Below, one piece after another: positions 1-4,653 of a stretch of 6,630 nucleotides of DNA. The notes beneath the pieces are model-generated. The model did not search any database and had not been told where the DNA came from. It saw only the letters and a list, made by a program, of their open reading frames with translations. The position numbers were made by a program, and so were the translations under genes. The stretch is from positions 1 through 6,630 of the forward strand of contig JALEUF010000067.1 of NCBI GenBank assembly GCA_022781015.1, read 5' to 3'. Origin of the DNA: Caryophanales bacterium. Lineage in GTDB: Bacteria; Bacillota_I; Bacilli_A; RFN20; CAG-826. Numbering within the stretch: position 1 is the stretch's first letter; every line of letters begins with the position of its first letter.

Positions 1-588
1 TCCCCATTAGGATTCTATGACTATGTCTCTTCTACCTATAAAGAAAAAGGCATCTCTTTTAAGGATGTTAAATCATTTAATCTAGATGAATATGTAAATT
101 GCCCAATCGAAAAAGAAACATATAGATATTTCATGAATGATAATCTTTTCTCTAAGATTGATATTGATTTATCTAATACCCATTTCCCATCTGAAACTAA
201 CCCTTCTAGCTATGATGAAGAAATTGAAAAAGCTGGTGGAGTAGATTTCCAATTATTAGGAATTGGAAGGAATGGGCATATCGGATTTAATGAACCATAT
301 ACCCCATTTGATAGCAAGACCCACCTAATTGAATTGACTTCTTCTACTAGAGAGGCTAATGCTAGATTCTTTAATAATGATATCAATATGGTTCCGACTC
401 ATGCCGTTTCTATGGGTATTGGAACTATATTAAAGGCCAAGACAGTCGTTTTGATTGCTAATGATCCAACTAAAAAAGAAGCTATCCTTGGTTTAAAAGC
501 GGGTAAGGAAGACATCTCTAATCCTGCAACTAGCTTAGTAAACCATCCAAATTGCTATATCTTAATTACCAAATCAGTTCTTGAATAA
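1..588 (+). CDS. nagB: Glucosamine-6-phosphate deaminase NagB, 5'-truncated by window edge
   Basis: The frame is open from base 1 and ends at TAA 586-588, giving 195 visible codons. NagB proteins are about 240 residues, so roughly the first 45 lie outside the window; the internal ATG at 133 is not the true start. The enzyme converts glucosamine 6-phosphate to fructose 6-phosphate and ammonia in the cytoplasm. Visible family signatures are SPLGFYDYV at the very start (sugar-phosphate loop), FNLDEYV at 76-96 with the catalytic Asp at 85-87, and the hallmark GIGRNGHIGFNEP around 259-297, with the catalytic His at 277-279 and Glu at 292-294. The Asn where the E. coli enzyme has Asp141 (GRNGH instead of GNDGH) is, from memory, also seen in the Bacillus subtilis protein. 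The C-terminal SLVNHPNCYILITKSVL fits the usual short Bacillota ending. The next gene starts two bases after the stop, so the two are probably co-transcribed. Confidence 0.96.
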   Translation, partial: SPLGFYDYVSSTYKEKGISFKDVKSFNLDEYVNCPIEKETYRYFMNDNLFSKIDIDLSNTHFPSETNPSSYDEEIEKAGGVDFQLLGIGRNGHIGFNEPYTPFDSKTHLIELTSSTREANARFFNNDINMVPTHAVSMGIGTILKAKTVVLIANDPTKKEAILGLKAGKEDISNPATSLVNHPNCYILITKSVLE

Positions 589-590
589 TT

Positions 591-1529
591 ATGAAGGATT
601 ATTTTAAGGAAAACGCCTATTCCTTATTTTCTAAACCTTTTTGCGCTTGCAAAGAGGCTTTTATCAATGTCCATAGGATTCCAAATTATGTAGTTCCTAA
701 AGATAAGACTTTAGAAGAAGTAATCATGGAGACGACTTTATGGACTCATCCTGATACTAATCTAAGTTTTGATTTACTTGAATCAGAGCAAAAGAAACAC
801 CAGGTATATTATCCATATGAAGATTCTAGGCTAGGATTATTCTATTTTAGCGTTCCTAATCCTAAAGGAAGTGTCTTGTTGGTACCGGGTGGGGCTTATG
901 GATTAGTATGCACTTATCCAGATGGCTTTGCTAAAGCTAAAGACATATTAGCCCTTGGATATAATTGCTTCATCATCATGTATAGAACAAATGTTGAAGC
1001 AAGTTTTCCTAATGTCATCGTCGATTTTAGGAAGGCCATGGATGTGATTTATGATAAAAAGAATAATTTTGAACTAGGTAAAAAAATAATCTTAATGGGA
1101 TTTTCGGCTGGAGGGCATCTAACTTCTTTAGTATGTAGAAAAGACATCGCATCTACTTATGGCATCCCTAGGTTTAAATATCTAGTTTTAGGTTATCCAG
1201 TCATAAGTCTAGAAAATAATACCCATATAGAAACTAGGGATTATTTTCTAGGTAAATATAAAGACAATCCTTATTATCGGCATTATTTCTCTACATCTAA
1301 TTTTATAGACAAAGATTATCCAGTTACTTTCCTTTGGAGATCAGAAGATGATCCTAGCGTTCCTATTTCTAATTCAGATGAATTTGAATCGGCCTTAAAA
1401 GAAAAGCAAGTACCCCATATGTATAAAATCTATCCTGGAAAGGTGCATGGGCTAGATATGAATCTAAATAAATCAAGGTATTGCTGGATTAATCCTGCTT
1501 TGGATTTCTTTGCTAAAAATCCTAGATAA
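591..1529 (+). CDS. Alpha/beta-hydrolase esterase (BD-FAE / acetyl-esterase type)
   Basis: A 312-residue serine hydrolase without signal peptide or membrane segment, so probably cytoplasmic. All catalytic elements of the alpha/beta-hydrolase fold are visible in order: oxyanion-hole loop PGGAY at residues 99-103, nucleophile elbow GFSAGGH at 170-176 (Ser172), acid loop DPSVP at 254-258 (Asp254) and GKVHGL at 283-288 (His286). This arrangement is typical of acetyl-xylan/feruloyl-esterase-like and sialate O-acetylesterase-like proteins of gut Bacillota. The N-terminal 60 residues (PNYVVP then TLEEVI) resemble the leader region of that family, which supports the start at 591 over the internal ATG at 726. 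There is no Shine-Dalgarno sequence; the gene begins two bases after the nagB stop, so translation is likely coupled to nagB. The pairing suggests removal of O-acetyl groups from amino sugars or oligosaccharides before NagB, but the substrate is an inference. A hairpin terminator follows at 1541. Confidence 0.88.
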   Translation: MKDYFKENAYSLFSKPFCACKEAFINVHRIPNYVVPKDKTLEEVIMETTLWTHPDTNLSFDLLESEQKKHQVYYPYEDSRLGLFYFSVPNPKGSVLLVPGGAYGLVCTYPDGFAKAKDILALGYNCFIIMYRTNVEASFPNVIVDFRKAMDVIYDKKNNFELGKKIILMGFSAGGHLTSLVCRKDIASTYGIPRFKYLVLGYPVISLENNTHIETRDYFLGKYKDNPYYRHYFSTSNFIDKDYPVTFLWRSEDDPSVPISNSDEFESALKEKQVPHMYKIYPGKVHGLDMNLNKSRYCWINPALDFFAKNPR

Positions 1530-1540
1530 AATCTAAAATG

Positions 1541-1562
1541 AAAAGGGGCAACGGCCCTCTTT
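1541..1562 (+). terminator. Probable terminator hairpin after nagB-esterase unit
   Basis: AAAAGGGGC (1541-1549) pairs with GCCCTCTTT (1554-1562) around the tetraloop AACG. There is one A-C mismatch and one G-T wobble. The U residues lie within the 3' arm (CTCTTT) and no longer U-tract follows, so termination may be partial. Its position 12 bases after the esterase stop supports a terminator role. Confidence 0.55.
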
Positions 1563-1590
1563 GCTAACTATAAGCTTATTATGGCAAGAC

Positions 1591-1618
1591 TTGATAACTT
1601 GTTTAATTTGCTTATGAT
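1591..1618 (+). promoter_or_regulatory. Sigma-70-type promoter for the antitoxin gene, within a dyad-symmetric region
   Basis: TTGATA at 1591-1596 and TATGAT at 1613-1618 are separated by 16 bases, each one mismatch from consensus apart from the short spacer. Transcription would start near 1625, about 15 bases before the antitoxin RBS. The region shows nested dyad symmetry: ATAAGC (1570-1575) with GCTTAT (1610-1615), and CAAG (1585-1588) with CTTG (1598-1601), centred near 1593. RelB/DinJ-type antitoxins normally repress their own promoter by binding such inverted repeats, so this may be the autoregulatory operator. That last step is inference. Confidence 0.55.
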
Positions 1619-1640
1619 TGCTGGAAATAGAAAATATTAA

Positions 1641-1646
1641 AAGGAG
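1641..1646 (+). promoter_or_regulatory. Ribosome binding site deciding the antitoxin start
   Basis: AAGGAG lies 10 bases before ATG 1657 and 4 bases before ATG 1651. The family N-terminus begins MANKAAV-like at 1657, which is preferred. The longer reading from TTG 1618 would place this RBS inside the coding region and adds residues that do not look like the family. Confidence 0.7.
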
Positions 1647-1656
1647 TGTGATGATT

Positions 1657-1962
1657 ATGGCAAACAAAGCTGCCGTTTATGCTCGCATAGATACAAAGCT
1701 AAAAGAAAATGCCGAAGAGATTCTTTCTCAACTAGGCATTACGCCTTCTGCTGCTATCCAACTGTTATACACCCAAATTGTATTGACTAGGAGCCTGCCT
1801 CTTAATTTGCGTCTTCCATCTTCAAAACCCACATCAATAGGCGGAATGAGTCGAGCTAAACTAGATGTTGAACTATTAAAAGGCGTTAAATCACTCAAAT
1901 CCGAAAAAACCTATACAGCGGATGAAATTGACGCTGAATTAAAGAAAGAATTCGGCATATGA
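1657..1962 (+). CDS. RelB/DinJ-family antitoxin without a toxin partner
   Basis: A 101-residue protein with the classic RelB/DinJ N-terminus: residues 7-14 (VYARIDTK) form the DNA-binding beta strand of a ribbon-helix-helix fold, followed by an amphipathic helix (LKENAEEILSQLGI), then TPSAAIQLLYTQIVLTRSLPLNLRLP, which matches the helix-plus-PFDL-like segment of DinJ. Such proteins bind and neutralise a RelE/YafQ-type ribosome-dependent mRNase and repress their own operon. The C-terminal part (TYTADEIDAELKKEFGI) would be the toxin-wrapping tail. ATG 1657 is chosen because of the RBS at 1641-1646 and the family N-terminus; ATG 1651 is possible. Its stop overlaps an ATG (ATGA, 1959-1962), the usual junction to a toxin gene, but that frame stops after four codons. 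Arginine codons here are CGC, AGG, CGT and CGA, whereas the flanking genes use almost only AGA/AGG. This suggests acquisition from another genome. Confidence 0.88.
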   Translation: MANKAAVYARIDTKLKENAEEILSQLGITPSAAIQLLYTQIVLTRSLPLNLRLPSSKPTSIGGMSRAKLDVELLKGVKSLKSEKTYTADEIDAELKKEFGI

Positions 1963-1973
1963 ACACAAAATAG
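1959..1973 (+). other. Vestigial toxin start: ATG plus three codons, then stop
   Basis: The antitoxin stop TGA (1960-1962) is overlapped by ATG at 1959-1961, followed by AAC ACA AAA and TAG at 1971-1973 (peptide MNTK). Overlapping ATGA junctions are typical of relB-relE and dinJ-yafQ pairs, where the toxin would run on for about 90 codons. Here the transcript terminator begins 15 bases later at 1988, so no toxin body fits. It may be the scar of a toxin deletion, or a chance ATG. Confidence 0.35.
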
Positions 1974-1987
1974 AAATAACTAAATAC

Positions 1988-2018
1988 AAAAAGGGCAGCA
2001 CTTAAACTGCCCTTTTTT
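1988..2018. terminator. Strong bidirectional rho-independent terminator
   Basis: AAAAAGGGCAG (1988-1998) pairs perfectly with CTGCCCTTTTT (2007-2017) around an 8-base loop (1999-2006), giving six G/C-rich pairs extended by A-T pairs. The run of six T at 2013-2018 serves the plus strand and the run of A at 1988-1992 serves the minus strand. It lies between the antitoxin gene (ends 1962, plus strand) and the convergent kinase gene (ends 2036, minus strand), so it can stop transcription from both. Confidence 0.9.
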
Positions 2019-2035
2019 AAATAAGTCATTATTTA

Positions 2036-3685
2036 TCAAACGTCTGCATAGCAGCTTCCACCGATAAATTCCCTCATCAAGGAATTTGATGGAACCCATC
2101 CTTCATCCATATCAACGAAGAATTTAAGCATTCTCATTAATCTAGTCGCGACTGGGAAATTAATTGATTCCTTATCGATTTGTTGTAGTAGTGGCAAGGC
2201 ATACTTCTTCATGACACTTAATTCATATGGAAGCATGGAATTATAGACATAATCGCTTCCTTCCTGGGTATCATAAATCCATTTGAATTCACCTTTCCTG
2301 ACCGAAGGCCACATGGATATAGTCTCTTCGGCAGAGGAATTCCTGAACTTGAAGTCCCTGACTATACGCCTAATTAACCTTAAATCAGTTAGGGAAACTG
2401 GGTTATGGTCATCTAGGTTAATCTGAGCTTGCGGGGCGATGAATATCTTGAATTTATTTGATTTAGGGATATCGATGGTAAGTCTATCATTTAAGGCATG
2501 GATGCCTTCAATGATTATAGGTTCTCCCTTATTTACCTTAAGTAGCCTTCCCGGAACGCTTTTACCTGATTGGAAATCAAATCTAGGCAACTGGACTTCT
2601 TCCCCATTAATTAAATCAACCATGTTTTGGTTAAATAATGGGATATTAAGTGCCTCGATTGATTCTAGATCTGGAGATCCATCTTCATCTAGAGGTATCT
2701 TGCTTTTTTCTAGATAGTAGTCATCAATAGAAATTCTAATAGGCTTAATTCCCCTAGAAAGGAGTTCAATCCTAAGTCTATTGGCAAATGTAGTCTTTCC
2801 GGAAGAAGAAGGGCCTGCAACACAAATCAAGGAGATATCGTCGATGGAATCTTCGATTAATTGGCCTAGCTCGCAAAGCATCCTATTATGTCTAGCTTCA
2901 CAAATGTTGATGAATTCGCTTGGACCTCTTTCCTTGATGGATTTATTGATATCTGCAACAGTAGAAGTTCCGACAATCTTTGCCCAGTCATGGCTTTCTT
3001 TTAAGGTCCTGCCAAAAGTAGGGGCATCCTGGAATGGAGGGATTTTCCCATCATATTCGCTTCTAGGATATTGGAGTAAGAATCCTGGGGCATATAGCCT
3101 TAATTTATAATCCTTTATATATCCAGTAGAAGGAACCATATGGCTATACATATAATCTAGATAGCCATCGCATTCATATAGGTGTACTGTCTTTTCTGGA
3201 CGGTACTGAAGAAGTGCTAGCTTATCTTGATAGCCTAATTCTTCATAGATTCTAGAAGCCTCTTCATTGCTAACTACCATTCTTTTCAATGGGAAATCTG
3301 CTTTAACAATGCTATCGATTTCATGATTTATACGAAGCAACATTGCCGTATTTGCAACATATCCTGGGGTCAATAAGTGTATAGATAAACACCTAGAGAC
3401 GTTATATGCTAGCCTAATCTTTAATTCTGGGTAGCATCTTTTAAATGCCATCGAGACAATATAACGCAAAGAAGCTTCATATGTCTTAATCGAATCTCTA
3501 TCCTTGACGGTAAGGAATTCAACATCGGCATCATAATAGACTTCATATGTAAGTTCTCTAACCCTGTTATTGACTTTGGCGACTATATATTTCTTGTCTG
3601 GATCTTTATCCCCTAGGATATCTAGAAGGGAAGTCTTCTTCTCATATTCCCTAGTCTCTCCGTTTACTTTTATCTTAAATGTCAT
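2036..3685 (-). CDS. TGS-domain nucleoside (uridine) kinase fusion protein
   Basis: A 549-residue cytoplasmic protein of the nucleoside-kinase type common in low-GC Gram-positives. Residues 1-62 form a TGS-like ubiquitin-fold domain (IKVNGETREYEKKTSLLDI). Residues about 65-275 resemble the threonyl/alanyl-tRNA-synthetase second additional domain, including YLDYMYSHMVPSTGYI (175-190) and YAPGFLLQYPR (198-208). Residues about 283-480 are a phosphoribulokinase/uridine-kinase P-loop domain with Walker A GPSSSGKT (291-298), SIDDYY (319-324) and IIEGIHALN (391-399). It probably phosphorylates a nucleoside such as uridine with NTP; the exact substrate is not shown. The usual EHS-type His motif of the middle domain seems replaced by YNVSRC (94-99), so editing-like hydrolysis is unlikely. 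ATG 3685 is supported by an AGGAGG site six bases upstream. The gene stands alone, convergent to the antitoxin gene and divergent from the nicotinamidase-like gene, with a cre-like site in its promoter. Confidence 0.9.
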   Translation of the reverse strand: MTFKIKVNGETREYEKKTSLLDILGDKDPDKKYIVAKVNNRVRELTYEVYYDADVEFLTVKDRDSIKTYEASLRYIVSMAFKRCYPELKIRLAYNVSRCLSIHLLTPGYVANTAMLLRINHEIDSIVKADFPLKRMVVSNEEASRIYEELGYQDKLALLQYRPEKTVHLYECDGYLDYMYSHMVPSTGYIKDYKLRLYAPGFLLQYPRSEYDGKIPPFQDAPTFGRTLKESHDWAKIVGTSTVADINKSIKERGPSEFINICEARHNRMLCELGQLIEDSIDDISLICVAGPSSSGKTTFANRLRIELLSRGIKPIRISIDDYYLEKSKIPLDEDGSPDLESIEALNIPLFNQNMVDLINGEEVQLPRFDFQSGKSVPGRLLKVNKGEPIIIEGIHALNDRLTIDIPKSNKFKIFIAPQAQINLDDHNPVSLTDLRLIRRIVRDFKFRNSSAEETISMWPSVRKGEFKWIYDTQEGSDYVYNSMLPYELSVMKKYALPLLQQIDKESINFPVATRLMRMLKFFVDMDEGWVPSNSLMREFIGGSCYADV

Positions 3686-3691
3686 AAGTTA

Positions 3692-3697
3692 CCTCCT
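3692..3697 (-). promoter_or_regulatory. Ribosome binding site of the nucleoside kinase gene
   Basis: On the minus strand AGGAGG lies six bases before the ATG at 3685, within GATGAGGAGGTAACTT. This perfect anti-16S match fixes the start. It contrasts with the plus-strand starts at 591, 4132, 4650 and 5937, which have none. Confidence 0.9.
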
Positions 3698-3723
3698 CAT
3701 CAGTTTAAACTTTTGAGTTAGTT

Positions 3724-3752
3724 ATCTTAATATGTAAGCCCTTACATTTCAA
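3724..3752 (-). promoter_or_regulatory. Candidate promoter of the nucleoside kinase gene
   Basis: Minus-strand TTGAAA (plus 3747-3752) and TAAGAT (plus 3724-3729) are separated by exactly 17 bases. The -35 matches consensus at 5 of 6 positions and the -10 at 4 of 6. Transcription would begin near 3717, giving a leader of about 30 bases containing the RBS. The spacer is almost filled by the palindrome at 3733-3746. Confidence 0.5.
3733..3746. promoter_or_regulatory. cre-like palindromic operator
   Basis: TGTAAGCCCTTACA is a 6+2+6 inverted repeat; the flanking A and T extend the arms to 7. It equals the ideal catabolite-responsive element TGTAAGCGCTTACA bound by CcpA except for the central CG, which is CC here. 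It sits between the -35 and -10 boxes of the kinase promoter, a position where binding would repress. Because the central CpG is nearly invariant in LacI-family operators, a different repressor is also possible. Confidence 0.45.
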
Positions 3753-3755
3753 TTA

Positions 3756-3766
3756 GAAAGTATCCT
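3756..3766 (+). repeat. Left flanking direct repeat (target-site duplication candidate)
   Basis: GAAAGTATCCT immediately precedes the left terminal inverted repeat and matches GAAAGTATTCC (4087-4097), which immediately follows the right one, at 9 of 11 positions. The first eight bases are identical. Such a direct repeat abutting inverted repeats is the mark of transposition. Confidence 0.6.
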
Positions 3767-3777
3767 ATTGAGTTTCA
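3767..3777 (+). repeat. Left terminal inverted repeat
   Basis: ATTGAGTTTCA, exact reverse complement of 4076-4086. Further inward, G at 3779 and TTTT at 3781-3784 also match the other end, giving 16 matches in the first 18 positions. Confidence 0.7.
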
Positions 3778-3976
3778 CGATTTTTGGCTGTTACTTGACA
3801 GAGTCGCTGCAACAAATGCTATCCAAACACCAAATCCACCCTTGACCACGGCTATTTTTGCCTATGTTGCCCAAATTGGTGAATGTTATAAATATAGATT
3901 ATCTCTATCATGGCATAAACCTATATAGGGCAAGGCTGCGGATTTAGATTGTGCAAGGTCACGCAAAAGGTAGACC

Positions 3977-3993
3977 CCAATTCCTGGAAGTGG
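3977..3993 (+). other. Hairpin inside the element
   Basis: CCA-A-TTC (3977-3983) pairs with GAA-G-TGG (3987-3993) across a three-base loop, with one A-G mismatch in the middle. Just upstream, GGTC (3957-3960) can pair with GACC (3973-3976). These helices would form in either the element or a possible RNA transcript. Confidence 0.4.
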
Positions 3994-4036
3994 CAATAGA
4001 AAGAAAACCGAGCAATTAAAACTGTTCTAAATCACT

Positions 4037-4068
4037 GCCATAAAGTTCTTGAGAACTTATAAATTGGC
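4037..4068 (+). other. Two-part hairpin near the right end of the element
   Basis: AAGTTC (4043-4048) and GAACTT (4053-4058) form a perfect six-pair stem with loop TTGA. An outer helix GCCA (4037-4040) with TGGC (4065-4068) closes it across a short internal loop. No U-tract follows, so it is not a terminator. Confidence 0.45.
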
Positions 4069-4075
4069 AAAACCT

Positions 4076-4086
4076 TGAAACTCAAT
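4076..4086 (-). repeat. Right terminal inverted repeat
   Basis: TGAAACTCAAT, exact reverse complement of 3767-3777. It ends immediately before the second copy of the GAAAGTAT direct repeat. Confidence 0.7.
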
Positions 4087-4097
4087 GAAAGTATTCC
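4087..4097 (+). repeat. Right flanking direct repeat (target-site duplication candidate)
   Basis: GAAAGTATTCC, 9 of 11 identical to 3756-3766 with the first eight bases exact. It overlaps the -35 region of the promoter for the following gene. Confidence 0.6.
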
Positions 4098-4123
4098 ACA
4101 AAATAGGTTCTTTCCTTTATAAT
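4095..4123 (+). promoter_or_regulatory. Promoter of the nicotinamidase-pfk unit, possibly giving a leaderless mRNA
   Basis: A perfect -10 box TATAAT lies at 4118-4123, with TCCACA (4 of 6 to consensus) at 4095-4100, spacer 17. Transcription would begin about 4129-4132, at or just before the ATG at 4132. The -35 box overlaps the right flanking direct repeat of the inserted element, so this promoter directly abuts the insertion. Confidence 0.6.
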
Positions 4124-4131
4124 ACTTAGAA

Positions 4132-4653
4132 ATGAGAAAATCACTGCTTATAGTTATCGATTACCAAAATGATTTCGTAAATGGGTCTTTGGGGTTTGAG
4201 AGTGCTTCAAAACTAGAAGGTAAAATCATCGACTTAATAGAAACAAAGGAAAAAGAAGGCTTTGAAGTAGTCTTTACTAAAGACATCCATGAAGATAATT
4301 ATCTAGATACAGTTGAAGGCAAAAATCTCCCTATCCCGCATTGCATCAAAGGGAGCAAGGGAGAACAAATATATGGAAAATTAAAGGAGGTTGCTTCTAG
4401 ACATCTTATTTTTGAAAAAGAGACTTTTGGATCACTAGAACTAGCTAATTACATTGCAAAAGGAGATTATAAGGACATCATTTTGTGTGGGATTGATACT
4501 TCAATCTGTGTTCTTTCTAATGCAATACTAGCAAAGTCAGCTTCTCCTAGTTCCAATATCTTTATAGCGTCTTCTTGCTCCGGAAGCGGAGATTTAGAAG
4601 CAGAAAGAATAGCTTACAAGGCTTTAGAAAGGGTACAAATATATAAATTATGA
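4132..4653 (+). CDS. Nicotinamidase / isochorismatase-family cysteine hydrolase
   Basis: A 173-residue cytoplasmic amidohydrolase. The catalytic triad of the PncA family is intact: Asp10 in LLIVIDYQNDF, Lys96 in FEKETFGS and Cys126 in GIDTSICV. Metal-ligand candidates are Asp51 and His53 (TKDIHEDNY) and His70 (LPIPHCIKGSKG); the third His of classical PncA (equivalent of His57) is absent, as I recall is common in the Bacillota EGKNLPxPHCIKG-type paralogues. Nicotinamide deamidation to nicotinate for NAD salvage is the likeliest reaction, but other amides are possible, so no gene symbol is given. ATG 4132 is the only possible start: an in-frame TAA lies at 4120-4122 and IVID must be near the N-terminus. 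There is no Shine-Dalgarno sequence and the -10 box is only eight bases away. The stop overlaps the start of the phosphofructokinase gene (ATGA), so both are one translationally coupled unit. Confidence 0.85.
   Translation: MRKSLLIVIDYQNDFVNGSLGFESASKLEGKIIDLIETKEKEGFEVVFTKDIHEDNYLDTVEGKNLPIPHCIKGSKGEQIYGKLKEVASRHLIFEKETFGSLELANYIAKGDYKDIILCGIDTSICVLSNAILAKSASPSSNIFIASSCSGSGDLEAERIAYKALERVQIYKL

Larger units (their letters stand above)
3767..4086. mobile_element. MITE-like non-autonomous element, 320 bp
   Basis: The ends are perfect 11-bp inverted repeats: ATTGAGTTTCA at 3767-3777 and TGAAACTCAAT at 4076-4086. Pairing continues imperfectly inward (16 of the first 18 positions match). The element is flanked by the 8-to-11-base direct repeat GAAAGTAT at 3756 and 4087. 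No ORF of useful size lies inside, so it cannot encode its own transposase. The interior is richer in G+C than the surrounding intergenic DNA and contains several short hairpins (for example 3977-3993 and 4037-4068). Together with one repeat copy it accounts for most of the 446-base gap between two divergent genes; without it a normal gap of about 115 bases would remain. It resembles a miniature inverted-repeat element derived from an insertion sequence, family unknown. The alternative is a structured RNA whose outer helix is the 11-bp repeat. The imperfect direct repeats suggest an old insertion. Confidence 0.6.

Noticed and set aside
133..588. ATG at 133 as the nagB start
   Set aside because: NagB sequence (SPLGFY, FNLDEY) continues upstream in frame to base 1, so this is an internal methionine.
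1581..1640. 19-codon plus-strand frame (MARLDNLF...) before the antitoxin
   Set aside because: No RBS, and the candidate antitoxin promoter lies inside it; more likely operator/leader DNA.
1618..1656. TTG start extending the antitoxin by 13 residues
   Set aside because: The extension places the AAGGAG site inside the gene and overlaps the -10 box; the family N-terminus begins at 1657.
2439..3110. Two open frames on the plus strand (2439-2717 and 2781-3110)
   Set aside because: They lie antisense inside the well-supported nucleoside kinase gene, have no RBS and no recognisable domain.
3775..3849. 24-codon minus-strand frame from GTG encoding a hydrophobic, glycine-rich peptide, ending in the left inverted repeat
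   Set aside because: No RBS, no ATG and no similarity I recognise. A stop inside an inverted repeat is typical of insertion-sequence remnants, but the piece is too short to call a transposase tail.
4021..4131. Riboswitch or T-box leader for the nicotinamidase-pfk unit
   Set aside because: No T-box core sequence, no cobalamin-box or other signature, no terminator or sequestered RBS, and the promoter -10 box lies just before the ATG.
3686..4131. CRISPR array or tandem repeats in the long intergenic gap
   Set aside because: Only one pair of direct repeats is present, abutting inverted repeats; no regular repeat-spacer pattern exists.
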